Positions 36,402 to 45,036 of a DNA stretch of 64,000 bases are shown here, piece after piece. Each line of letters opens with the position of its first letter. Positions within the stretch are counted from its first letter, which is position 1. The translations under genes were made by a program, and so were the position numbers. The DNA is from Candidatus Electrothrix gigas (lineage in GTDB: Bacteria > Desulfobacterota > Desulfobulbia > Desulfobulbales > Desulfobulbaceae). The stretch covers positions 1 through 64,000 of the forward strand of contig QYLO01000007.1 of the NCBI GenBank assembly GCA_022766165.1, in the 5' to 3' direction. The notes beneath the pieces are model-generated. The model worked only from the letters and a program-made list of their open reading frames with translations, was not told the DNA's origin and did no database searches.

Positions 36402-38183
36402 ATGAAATTGACAAAGAGAAAAGCATTACTTCTTATTCTGGTCTCTGTCCTGCTTTTCGCCTGTGACAGAAAGGAAAAGGAAGAGATTCAGCCCAAAGTA
36501 ACAGCACCTGAACCGCCGAAGTCGGTGACTCTGCTTGATGTAGTGCCAGCAGACACGATTTTTTTCTCTGGTGGTTTACAGCCATTGCCGCTCAAGGAAA
36601 TATTGCAATGGGAGGCTGATACCTTTAATGCCTTTAAAGGACTTGATCCAAAAAGCCTTTTTCCTGAAATCCAAGAGAAAGAAACTTTTTGGCAACGCAT
36701 GGGTACCGAGCTTTGGTTGAGTTACTCAGCTCTGCTGCTCTCGCCCGAGGCAGAGCTGAAAAAATGGGGTATAGAGGAAAAACCATTTTCTGCCAGCTAC
36801 ACAGTTGGTCTGGCTCCTGTTTTCCGCATAAGCTTACAGGATGTTACGGCATTTGAGAACAAGCTTGATGAACTAGAGGCTAAAGTAAAGATTACCCATA
36901 CATCTGAAACCTTAGGACAGGCAACCTATCGTCGATATGCTCTAAAAAAAAGTGCCTCTGTTGACCTTATTATTGGAGTGGATAATAAGCGTAAACAGGC
37001 AGTTGTCATGTTGGATCTTGGTGTTGACAGTGAACAAACCTTGGCCATTGCTCTGGGCCAACAAAAACCTGAAAAAACACTCGCTGACAGCGGACGAGTT
37101 AAGGCTTTACAAAAACAGTATAACTTGCATCCTGCTAAGATTGGCTATATAGATAATCAGCAACTGATTACCGGTTTGACCACCAAAGAAGGCAACAGTG
37201 TTGCCAAGATGCTGCAAAGTCTTGCATCGCAACTCCACCTAGGAGTAAGTGCCGTATTGAACGAGTTGCAAACAGACGGTTGCCGTCATGATCTGGAGGC
37301 CATTGGCAAAAACTGGCCTCAAACCGTTTTTGGTTACACCACCTTAGACTTAACAGCCAGTCCATCTCGGATTGATTCGCTAATGGTCCTTGAAAACAAG
37401 GATAAAGCCCTGTTGGAGAGTCTCCAATCGCTTCGTGGATTTATCCCGCAATATGCGAATAATGCTACTGAACAACCTGTTGTTGCTGCGGGTATTGGCC
37501 TTAATGTAGAAAAAATTGCTCCCTTTCTGACGCAACGATGGGCAGCAATTACCCAGAAGGAGTATAAATGTTCTTTTTTGAAGGACATCCAGAAAGATAT
37601 AAAGTCTCAGCAACCTATGGCTCTTGCTATGATGACAGGAATGGCTCCAGGTGTGCAGGGGCTGGCCTTTTCTCTGATGTCCTTAGAGTTAGAGGAAAAA
37701 AAGAGTGACCCCCCGCTGCCAAAAAGCATGGATGCCTTGATAAGCTTGGCTGTAAAAAATCCAACAGTCTTTATACAGACTGTCAGTGCCTTGTTTCCAC
37801 CGCTTGCCCAATTAGAACTGTCTGCTGATGGAACGCCGGTTCAGTTGCCTATTCCGTTTCCGCTTCCCTTTCCTGTTATGGCTGCAATACATGGCTCACA
37901 CGTAACCGTGTATACAGGTGAAAAATCAAAGGCATTATCCCAGAGTTTGCGTTCTGACTCCTTAGATACCCCAAGTGGTCTCCTAGCAACCCATCTTGAT
38001 TACGGTAAATATTACGGGTTGATTGGAGATGCCCTCCAAAGTGTAGATATTCCTGAAGCGCAACAAGCAGAAACAAAAGCTCTTTTTGAAGCAATGAAAG
38101 GGGTTACGTTGCGTATGCAGATGAATATGGATGTAACAGATCGTGGTCTTGAAATCGCATTAGACATGACAACAACAGATTGA
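36402..38183 (+). CDS. Large lipoprotein of unknown function
   Basis: The 593-residue product has a lipoprotein signal peptide (KALLLILVSVLLFAC, Cys at position 21), so the mature protein is probably anchored to a membrane in the cell envelope. The rest is a long alpha/beta protein with no domain I can name. Its order of segments (PADTIFFSGGLQPLPLKE, later FPLPFPVMAAIHGSHVTVYT) suggests repeated units like those of DUF3352-type surface lipoproteins, but this is weak. It stands alone between two hairpins, so it is probably its own transcript. Confidence 0.75.
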   Translation: MKLTKRKALLLILVSVLLFACDRKEKEEIQPKVTAPEPPKSVTLLDVVPADTIFFSGGLQPLPLKEILQWEADTFNAFKGLDPKSLFPEIQEKETFWQRMGTELWLSYSALLLSPEAELKKWGIEEKPFSASYTVGLAPVFRISLQDVTAFENKLDELEAKVKITHTSETLGQATYRRYALKKSASVDLIIGVDNKRKQAVVMLDLGVDSEQTLAIALGQQKPEKTLADSGRVKALQKQYNLHPAKIGYIDNQQLITGLTTKEGNSVAKMLQSLASQLHLGVSAVLNELQTDGCRHDLEAIGKNWPQTVFGYTTLDLTASPSRIDSLMVLENKDKALLESLQSLRGFIPQYANNATEQPVVAAGIGLNVEKIAPFLTQRWAAITQKEYKCSFLKDIQKDIKSQQPMALAMMTGMAPGVQGLAFSLMSLELEEKKSDPPLPKSMDALISLAVKNPTVFIQTVSALFPPLAQLELSADGTPVQLPIPFPLPFPVMAAIHGSHVTVYTGEKSKALSQSLRSDSLDTPSGLLATHLDYGKYYGLIGDALQSVDIPEAQQAETKALFEAMKGVTLRMQMNMDVTDRGLEIALDMTTTD

Positions 38184-38220
38184 TTTTTTTTGTCGTATGC
38201 GCAGCTTTCATACTTTATCG

Positions 38221-38241
38221 TCCCTCTCCAGCGGGGAGGGA
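38221..38241 (+). terminator. Hairpin after the lipoprotein gene
   Basis: TCCCTC (38221-38226) pairs with GAGGGA (38236-38241). The arms resemble those of the hairpin at 36288-36311, so both may be copies of a short interspersed hairpin. No T-run follows. Confidence 0.4.
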
Positions 38242-38272
38242 TGGAAGTTAAAAAATGACAATAAATTGATTT

Positions 38273-39622
38273 ATGGACAATATTCCTACACATATTATTC
38301 AACGTGATCCTGACCAGAAGGAGTTTCTTCAAGCGGTTTCTGAGCTGCTTGAAACAGTGCAACCTGTTTTGGATCGTAATCCCGAGTACCGCAGTCAAGC
38401 CATTCTTGAACGTATCACTGAGCCGGAACGTGCGATTACCTTTCGGGTTCCCTGGATGGATGATCAGGGCAGGGTGCAGGTCAATCGAGGCTTTCGAGTT
38501 GAGATGAACTCAGCCATTGGTCCCTATAAGGGCGGCCTGCGCTTTCATCCCTCTGTCACCCTGTCAATTATCAAATTTCTTGCCTTTGAGCAGGTGTTTA
38601 AGAACAGTCTGACCACCTTGCAGATGGGCGGAGGCAAGGGCGGGGCAGACTTTGATCCCAAGGGACGCTCTGATACAGAGGTTATGCGTTTTTGTCAGGC
38701 ATTTATGACCGAGTTATGCCGACATATCGGGCCAAACACCGATGTTCCTGCCGGAGACATCGGCGTAGGGGCCAGAGAAATTGGCTATCTCTTTGGCATG
38801 TATAAAAAGATACGCAATGAGTTTACAGGAGTTATCACGGGAAAAGGGCTGAATTGGGGCGGAAGTCTTATTCGACCGCAGGCCACAGGCTATGGTATGG
38901 TGTACTTTGCCGCTGAAATGCTGGCAGAAAACAGCGATTCCCTAGAAGGAAAAAACTTCTTGGTTTCTGGTGCTGGCAATGTGGCCCAGTACACAACGGA
39001 AAAAGTTCTTCAACTTGGGGGTCGGGTGCTTACATTATCTGATTCATCTGGCTATATTTACGATGAAGAGGGCATTGATGCGGAAAAGTTGCAGCATGTT
39101 ATGCAGCTAAAAAATATCCGACGAGCGCGCATTCGTGAATACTGCGAAAAGTACCCCAACGCCACCTATACCGAAGTTGACCCTGAGCTGGATCATAATC
39201 CACTGTGGAATCATACGGCAGACTGCGCCATGCCCTGTGCAACGCAAAATGAAATTAACGGGCAAGATGCGCAACATCTGCTTAACAATGGCGTTGGTCT
39301 TGTCTGCGAAGGGGCCAACATGCCATGCACTCATGAAGCGATTAATATATTTATACAAAACAATATCCTCTACGGCCCAGGAAAGGCTGCCAATGCCGGA
39401 GGTGTTGCGGTTTCAGGGCTGGAGATGTCCCAGAATTCCATGCGTCTTGCCTGGTCTCAGGACGAGGTTGATAACCATCTCCGCAGAATTATGCAATCTA
39501 TTCACACAACCTGTCTTGATGCCTCTCATGCGTATGGTCTGTCAAAAAATTATTTGGCTGGAGCCAATATTGCCGGTTTTGTTAAGGTCGTCAACGCTAT
39601 GATTGACCAGGGATTGGTCTAA
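38273..39622 (+). CDS. gdhA: Glutamate dehydrogenase, NADP type
   Basis: GdhA links ammonia and 2-oxoglutarate to glutamate. The 449-residue protein has the hexameric-type sequence GPYKGGLRFHPSVTLSIIKF, GGGKGGADFDPKGRSD, DVPAGDIGVGAREIG, the dinucleotide fold VSGAGNVAQYTTEKV and the substrate loop CEGANMPCTHEAI. These match the small NADP-linked bacterial family. It is followed by an inverted repeat AATCG...CGATT just after the stop, with a T-run 12 bp later that may end transcription. Confidence 0.97.
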   Translation: MDNIPTHIIQRDPDQKEFLQAVSELLETVQPVLDRNPEYRSQAILERITEPERAITFRVPWMDDQGRVQVNRGFRVEMNSAIGPYKGGLRFHPSVTLSIIKFLAFEQVFKNSLTTLQMGGGKGGADFDPKGRSDTEVMRFCQAFMTELCRHIGPNTDVPAGDIGVGAREIGYLFGMYKKIRNEFTGVITGKGLNWGGSLIRPQATGYGMVYFAAEMLAENSDSLEGKNFLVSGAGNVAQYTTEKVLQLGGRVLTLSDSSGYIYDEEGIDAEKLQHVMQLKNIRRARIREYCEKYPNATYTEVDPELDHNPLWNHTADCAMPCATQNEINGQDAQHLLNNGVGLVCEGANMPCTHEAINIFIQNNILYGPGKAANAGGVAVSGLEMSQNSMRLAWSQDEVDNHLRRIMQSIHTTCLDASHAYGLSKNYLAGANIAGFVKVVNAMIDQGLV

Positions 39623-39684
39623 AATCGTTTACGATTTCCGTAATCAGCTTTTTTTTATAAGACAATACGATAAGGGCAGCAGCA

Positions 39685-40431
39685 GTGACGATAGTAGATG
39701 ACCTAACAAAACAGAATGAGGCGAGTCTCAGAAGCTCATTAGAGCAGTACTTTGTTGATATAACGTCAGAATGTCCTTATGGAATGCCGCAGCATGCTGT
39801 CTATCATCAAGCCTTTTTCGGCTCTTTGCCAGACACCACCATGAATTTTTTCTTTCGTAACGGATACCGAAGGAACGGCAACTGTATGTATTCCATGCGT
39901 TGTCCAGGATGCCAAGAATGCGTTCCTATCCGTTTGCAACCAGGGAATTTTTCTAAAAATCGTAACCAAAAGAGGGTCTGGGCAAAAAATAGGGATATCA
40001 GTGTAGGGTTAGCGCCCTTGACAATGTCTGAAGAAAATCTTGATCTGTTAAATCGTTTTCTGAAAAAACGTTTTCCAGACGGGAGAGCCAATGCAGAAAG
40101 CTATTATAGCGGTTTTTTTATCACCTCAATGACTAAGTGCTTTGAAATCCGTTATCGAGTGGCAGATCAACTGCTCGGAGTGGCAATCGTTGACTGTTCT
40201 GATGATTGGCTCAATGCTGTTTACTTTTATTTTGATCCTGATCAGGGAGATCGCAGTCCAGGCACGCTGAATATTCTCTATTTAATAGAGTTCTGTCAAC
40301 GCCATAAAATCAAGCATCTGTATCTTGGTTATTGGATTAATAAGGTCAAAGGGATGGAGTATAAGACAGCGTTTAAACCGCATGAGCTTTTTATTGATGA
40401 ACAGTGGAAGGAGATGTCGAGAAAGTACTAA
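39685..40431 (+). CDS. bpt: Aminoacyl-tRNA-protein transferase (Bpt type)
   Basis: The 248-residue protein belongs to the arginyl/leucyl-tRNA-protein transferase group that tags N-terminal acidic residues for ClpAP degradation. Visible are SECPYGMPQHAVYHQAFFGS, NFFFRNGYRRNGNCMYSMRC, CPGCQECVPIRL and the C-terminal LYLGYWINKVKGMEYKTAFK with PHELF. It starts at GTG 39685, with AAGGG upstream. It lies 62 bp after gdhA. Confidence 0.94.
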   Translation: MTIVDDLTKQNEASLRSSLEQYFVDITSECPYGMPQHAVYHQAFFGSLPDTTMNFFFRNGYRRNGNCMYSMRCPGCQECVPIRLQPGNFSKNRNQKRVWAKNRDISVGLAPLTMSEENLDLLNRFLKKRFPDGRANAESYYSGFFITSMTKCFEIRYRVADQLLGVAIVDCSDDWLNAVYFYFDPDQGDRSPGTLNILYLIEFCQRHKIKHLYLGYWINKVKGMEYKTAFKPHELFIDEQWKEMSRKY

Positions 40432-40554
40432 GTCAGTATATTAAGATGTTCGCATGAATAAATTTAACATAATATATATTATGCGACATTGTGTATATTT
40501 CATTTTGAGGTGAATTTTTTCTCTGCGTGTTCTGATGGTTTTATAAAAACTGCG

Positions 40555-42147
40555 TTACATATCTTCTTCATCATTTTGATGGCTCGGGTTTACGATGCAA
40601 ACGTTGTCAGAGTGACAGTCTATTTTTTCCCAAGAAAACGTCTCAATATTTTTCTTTGCACTGCTGAAAAGAATCCCAACCAAATACACAGCCCCCTGCC
40701 CTACATACTTCTGTGCGTACTTCCTCTCTTTAATCTGTTCAAGAGGATCAGTGCCACCATCGACTTTAAACTCGATAATATATATGTTATCATTAAGAAA
40801 AATTGTTAAATCAATACGTCCTGTATTGGTTACATCCTCTGCAATAATCCGTATGCCCAGGCTTGCAAAATAGGCATATATTACGCTGGCATAATAGCCC
40901 TCATACTCGGCAACCGTGTTTCTGACATAGTTATTATAGGGTATTGAGGAAAACAGTGAAATAAGTACATCTTTTAATGACTCTATATCACCATGTTTTA
41001 ATACAGAAAAAAGGTCAGTTTTGGTGGGTGTATAGCTTGTTGCATCTGTCAGAAAGCGGATAAGCGCATCATTAAAGGACAGCGCAACCTCTCTGTTCGG
41101 ATAATACAGGGTATATGCAAATCCTCCAAATTCCAGCTCATGAACTTCCTGAATTGTCAGGTAACCTGCCTGAAACAGGATAGGTTCCAGCCTGATATGA
41201 TCAATGTCAAAGCCGTCAAGCAGTGAGCTTTCAACTCGCAGATCAGCAAGACGTGGGAGAAAATAGTTGTTCTGCCGGATGAGCTTGAGCAGAAAGGTAG
41301 GCGTACCAGTTGCAAACCAGTACGTATTGAACACACAGCCCTTATCAATAAAGAGCAAAATATCAAAGGGATTATAGACCTTTTCCCCGAGAAAATTATA
41401 GCCGTTGTACCAGTCCCGTACTTTCTCCATATCAACATCGTGCAGGAGATCAATAAAAACGTCTTCCAGATCATCCTGGGTATAGCCACAGATGGTAGCG
41501 TAACGAGGATCAAGGGAGATGTCGGAAAGATTATTCAGGCCGCTGAACACAGAGACCTTGGCAAACTTACTGACTCCGGTAAAAAAGGCAAACTTGAGAT
41601 ACTCATCACAGTCCTTGATAATCGTGTACAGGTCTTTGAGTATTTCCCTTGCCTCTCTGGCAACCTCCATCTGATCCAGATTATCCAGTATCAGCTTGTC
41701 GTACTCATCCACCAGAATAACGACTTTTTGCTGATATTGCTCAGATGCCTTTCTGATCAGGTCCCGTAAGCAGCCCCCTGTATCTTCCTCACTCCTGCAA
41801 TTGATGTTCAGGCGTTCCTGATTATCCTTGAGGATATTCCTGATATCCTGCTGCATGGCAGCTATATTGCGGGCCACTCCGGCAAAACTCATGTTAACGA
41901 CCGGATAGGTTGTCTGCCAATCCCAGGCATCATGGATGTACAGATTGAGAAACAGTTCCTTTTTTCCTTCAAAAACAGCCTGTAAGGTGGAGAGAAAAAG
42001 GCTCTTGCCAAAACGTCGTGGCCGGGAGAGAAAGTAGTATTTGCCGTTGTTGATCAGCTCAAAGGCAATCTTTGTTTTATCAACGTAGCGGTATTCCTCT
42101 TCACGAATTTCGCTGAAGGTTTGAATACCTATGGGCAGCTTTTGCAT
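40555..42147 (-). CDS. AAA-ATPase-like protein with C-terminal DUF1703/PD-(D/E)XK nuclease domain
   Basis: The 530-residue protein opens with MQKLPIGIQTFSEIREEEYR and the ATPase loop FLSRPRRFGKSLFLSTL, typical of the AAA-ATPase-like/DUF1703 family. Walker B is in VVILVDEYDKLILDNL. The C-terminal nuclease part has RIDLTIFLNDNIYIIEFKVD (D...ExK). These proteins are common, often in many copies, in anaerobes; they are considered mobile or defence-like but their function is not fixed. A second copy of its first 89 bases lies 1.7 kb upstream, at 43810-43898. Confidence 0.92.
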   Translation of the reverse strand: MQKLPIGIQTFSEIREEEYRYVDKTKIAFELINNGKYYFLSRPRRFGKSLFLSTLQAVFEGKKELFLNLYIHDAWDWQTTYPVVNMSFAGVARNIAAMQQDIRNILKDNQERLNINCRSEEDTGGCLRDLIRKASEQYQQKVVILVDEYDKLILDNLDQMEVAREAREILKDLYTIIKDCDEYLKFAFFTGVSKFAKVSVFSGLNNLSDISLDPRYATICGYTQDDLEDVFIDLLHDVDMEKVRDWYNGYNFLGEKVYNPFDILLFIDKGCVFNTYWFATGTPTFLLKLIRQNNYFLPRLADLRVESSLLDGFDIDHIRLEPILFQAGYLTIQEVHELEFGGFAYTLYYPNREVALSFNDALIRFLTDATSYTPTKTDLFSVLKHGDIESLKDVLISLFSSIPYNNYVRNTVAEYEGYYASVIYAYFASLGIRIIAEDVTNTGRIDLTIFLNDNIYIIEFKVDGGTDPLEQIKERKYAQKYVGQGAVYLVGILFSSAKKNIETFSWEKIDCHSDNVCIVNPSHQNDEEDM

Positions 42148-42159
42148 GATCTTCTCGCA
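42071..42159. repeat. Copy A of an 89-bp direct repeat (5' end of the AAA/DUF1703 gene)
   Basis: Covers the first codons of the 40555-42147 gene and 12 bases upstream of its ATG. The same stretch is repeated in the same orientation at 43810-43898 with only a few mismatches and no gaps. Confidence 0.85.
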
Positions 42160-42228
42160 TCAATATGGATTATCGGTAGAAATAGCTGCAATCCGATATT
42201 CTACGCCGATGAAGATGTCTCCTATTTT

Positions 42229-43794
42229 TCAACGCCTGAAATACATACGATTACATTGCAATACGATGGCAAATAAAAAACTCAACAAACAAAGGAAAAG
42301 CGCAGCGGCAACAAGGAGCGTTGTGGTGTTGAGCGATGCTGGATGGATTGAGGCAATACGAGACAATGCCTCACTTGTATTCGCCCCACCACTATAGAAC
42401 GAAATCATGGTTAAACTTCCCCGGATATCAGCATAAATATATGTTATGGTCAATAATGAGCCTATAATAAAGCTGGCACGGCCTGACCAATGACTGGCAC
42501 TATCGTAAACAAATAGTAAGAAAAAAGGTAAGCTTATACTAATATACCACACACAGGTTGTTGCTTGTCCCCAAGCCAATGTAGATTGGAGGTAGTGCCA
42601 ACTTAACGCAAGGCTTGTGAAAAAACATGTGGAAAAGCAAAGTAATGAGGTTTCTAAAGAGATGACTCCTTGAGATTTTTCTTTGGAAAAAGAATTATAT
42701 GCCCATCCCAAAAAACTAACAATTATAAGAGCAAAAGAGATGTATCTGACATTACTTACTTTTAAAAAACTCCATCCACCAATCCAAACTTTCGACCACA
42801 TACAAAAGATATCTTTCATCATAGGCGATTCAAAAGATACTTTTAAGATATCTACAAAAGATCTGTTATTATTGCTATTGACAATTGCTTCCTGCATCAC
42901 AAATAGCATTCCATAGTTGTCGATATTAAACAAGAAATATTCTTTTAAAATAAGAAGAGCAATGACATTGCTCACGATGAGGCAAATCAACATTTTTTTA
43001 AAAGAAATCTCTTTATTATGCCAAGAAATACAAAGGGAACAAATCCAGAAAGGAAACAAGATGGTTGAGATAGATTTCGCCCAGCACGAAATTCCAATAA
43101 GCATTCCTGTTATCACAGAAAAGGCAAATTTGTTACGGAGAGAGGGTAATAAACCAATGGCAATTACCCCTGTTCCCGTTAAAATTGCAAACGCATCGTT
43201 GGCAACACGGGCACTGTTGATGAGTAACAGTGGTTGGCAGATTAACAGAAGTGCTATCACGGCAGCATGATTTTTTTGGGTCACAATTTGATTTATCAAG
43301 CCCAATATTATTGCCAGTGATGCTGTGACAAACAAAATATTAATAAATCGAAGAGTAAAAATTTTACTCAACAGATTTGTATCGCTAGAAAATATCTTCG
43401 TTACAGGAAGTATCAGTCGGTAATAAAGAGAACCATGTTGGGCTTGGTATAAGGGAATATTATGGTGTTTGTCATTATATTGCACTCCAGAGAATGCAGG
43501 ATCAAAAAATGTTTTGTAATGAACTGTTCCTACAGATCTCGTTTGATCCAACATAGATTGTGATACAGGAAACTGTACTATTTGCTTTAATACATCTCGT
43601 GAAACAAATGCGTTGTTTAAGATAGGGCGTTCATGATATTTGTCCAAATATGAAATATATGCCAAATGTTGATATTCATCCCAACCTTCAAACGGAGGCA
43701 TGATGGAAAGATACACAACTCCTTTGAGTAGAAACAGCGCAATGAGCAGTACGCAGAAATTAAACCAGTTCTCGGTTGGAGAAAAATAATTCAT
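42229..43794 (-). CDS. Membrane glycosyltransferase, DUF2142/GT-C-like
   Basis: A 521-residue protein with about ten hydrophobic segments. The acidic pair in the first outer loop, PPFEGWDEYQHLAYISY, is characteristic of GT-C-type enzymes that use lipid-linked sugars; the layout looks like DUF2142. It would add a sugar in the cell envelope. The coding sequence is more AT-rich than its neighbours, which suggests acquisition. Its ATG overlaps the stop of a short remnant of the DUF1703 gene (ATGA). Confidence 0.75.
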   Translation of the reverse strand: MNYFSPTENWFNFCVLLIALFLLKGVVYLSIMPPFEGWDEYQHLAYISYLDKYHERPILNNAFVSRDVLKQIVQFPVSQSMLDQTRSVGTVHYKTFFDPAFSGVQYNDKHHNIPLYQAQHGSLYYRLILPVTKIFSSDTNLLSKIFTLRFINILFVTASLAIILGLINQIVTQKNHAAVIALLLICQPLLLINSARVANDAFAILTGTGVIAIGLLPSLRNKFAFSVITGMLIGISCWAKSISTILFPFWICSLCISWHNKEISFKKMLICLIVSNVIALLILKEYFLFNIDNYGMLFVMQEAIVNSNNNRSFVDILKVSFESPMMKDIFCMWSKVWIGGWSFLKVSNVRYISFALIIVSFLGWAYNSFSKEKSQGVISLETSLLCFSTCFFTSLALSWHYLQSTLAWGQATTCVWYISISLPFFLLFVYDSASHWSGRASFIIGSLLTITYIYADIRGSLTMISFYSGGANTSEALSRIASIHPASLNTTTLLVAAALFLCLLSFLFAIVLQCNRMYFRR

Positions 43795-43886
43795 GCTATC
43801 GTATTTATTTTTGTTTTATCAACGTAGCGGTATTCTTCTTCATGGATTTCGCTGAAGGTCTGAATACCTATGGGTAGCTTTCGCAT
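43791..43886 (-). pseudogene. Truncated 5' stub of a DUF1703-type gene
   Basis: A 31-codon frame starts MRKLPIGIQTFSEIHEEEYR and continues YVDKTKI, like the intact gene at 40555-42147, then breaks and stops after NTIA. The stop shares ATGA with the start of the glycosyltransferase gene, so ribosomes leaving the stub could start that gene. Confidence 0.8.
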
Positions 43887-43898
43887 GATTTTCTCGCA
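43810..43898. repeat. Copy B of the 89-bp direct repeat
   Basis: Matches 42071-42159 without gaps. It marks the end of a lost or displaced second DUF1703 gene. Confidence 0.85.
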
Positions 43899-44043
43899 CC
43901 GACTCAGCAGTTAATATAACACCCATTCCTCCCCTCTGGGGAAGTCACCGGTCACTTTCATATAAAAATATAACGGGCAATCAGGAGCAAATCGCTCGTT
44001 CCGATATCTTCATATTTTTGTTATACCTATTTTTATGTTAAAA

Positions 44044-44280
44044 TTACAATCTACCACTATCTTTTAAAATTGATTGATCTGTTCGTTGTTTAACTTCAGA
44101 GGTAATTTCATTTTCATTTTGTTTCACTAATGACATTTTCTTATATATTAGTTGATAAGAAGTCATTGCTTGATAATTTTTTTTGTATGATAAGGTTACA
44201 ATATTATCAGTTTTTGTCCCCCATGCTAAAAGAGTACCTATTAAGATATCCCCTATCCCACGGGTAAAAAAGCCAGACAA
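44044..44280 (-). CDS. Hypothetical small protein
   Basis: A 78-codon frame with a possible hydrophobic start (GIGDILIGTLLAWG) and a polar, Lys-rich C-terminus. Nothing is recognised. It lies in an AT-rich patch between a remnant and a DUF4124 gene, and may not be expressed. Confidence 0.35.
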   Translation of the reverse strand: MSGFFTRGIGDILIGTLLAWGTKTDNIVTLSYKKNYQAMTSYQLIYKKMSLVKQNENEITSEVKQRTDQSILKDSGRL

Positions 44281-44331
44281 AGATTTTCGTGCTGTATTTT
44301 TGACTAAATCTGTCCTGATGTTCTTAGATTT

Positions 44332-44808
44332 TCAGTACTTATTAGATAATTGAGAATATAAAGACTCGTAAAAATATTTCCTTTCTTCTGGTTTAAGCTG
44401 CAAAACATGAAATGTTGCTTTTATTTGATAAAGTACTTTTGTAGTTTTTGTGAAAAAGAGAGTAACAGTTGTCAGCTTGTCCATTAAGGTTGTTCTATAT
44501 GTGTACACTCTTTGTTTTGGCTGGCTCTCTATTATTTTTCCATTAAACTTACTGATAAGAGCATAATTGCCTGAATTCATGGGTAACTGTTCTTTTTCTG
44601 CTCTTTGTTTCATAGCAAGAATGCTCATTCCAAATATCCAACCATCAAAGACCGATGGTTCATTCTTTTCTTGCAAGGTTTCAACCGAACAAGGTCTATT
44701 TTGATATATCGTTTTTCCTGCGGTGGTACATTTGAAAATTTTTGCATTTACCACAAAAGGTGTTGTTAATACGAAAGATAATATATAAACAATAATCTTA
44801 TTTTTCAT
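44332..44808 (-). CDS. DUF4124 domain protein, secreted
   Basis: This 158-residue protein has a signal peptide (MKNKIIVYILSFVLTTPFVV then NAK) followed by the short DUF4124 motif KIFKCTTAGKTIYQNRPCSV with a Cys pair. The rest (about 110 residues) is not recognised. DUF4124 proteins are periplasmic with unknown function. AT-rich codon use matches the nearby glycosyltransferase patch. Confidence 0.7.
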   Translation of the reverse strand: MKNKIIVYILSFVLTTPFVVNAKIFKCTTAGKTIYQNRPCSVETLQEKNEPSVFDGWIFGMSILAMKQRAEKEQLPMNSGNYALISKFNGKIIESQPKQRVYTYRTTLMDKLTTVTLFFTKTTKVLYQIKATFHVLQLKPEERKYFYESLYSQLSNKY

Positions 44809-44828
44809 TTTACTTTAGCAATATAAAC

Positions 44829-44945
44829 GTGTTGAAAGGTCGGATTGATAAACAGGCGACGGTGCATACTCTGCGCCATTCCTTTGCCACCCATTATGCT
44901 CAAAAATGGTGTCAATATACAGATATTGTACCAAGTAATTACTAT
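44829..44945 (+). pseudogene. Tyrosine-recombinase (integrase) C-terminal relic
   Basis: A rightward reading gives IDKQATVHTLRHSFATHYAQ, the Box-II HxLRHSFATH motif of phage/integron-type integrases. One base shift later it continues KNGVNIQILYQVI, which matches the usual HLLENG-D-R-IQ-LLGH segment. The rest of the gene, including the nucleophile Tyr, is gone. It shows that mobile DNA was once here. Confidence 0.8.
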
Positions 44946-45036
44946 ATAAATAGAAAATAGTAACAAAAAAACAAAAAAATCCCGGCCCAAGCAGTGCTGA
45001 AAACCGGGATCTACAGGCGAACTCGCTCAAGCCCCC

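Noticed and set aside
44805-44990. Leftward frames across the integrase relic
   Set aside because: The same DNA read rightward gives the clear integrase motif; the leftward frames have no features.
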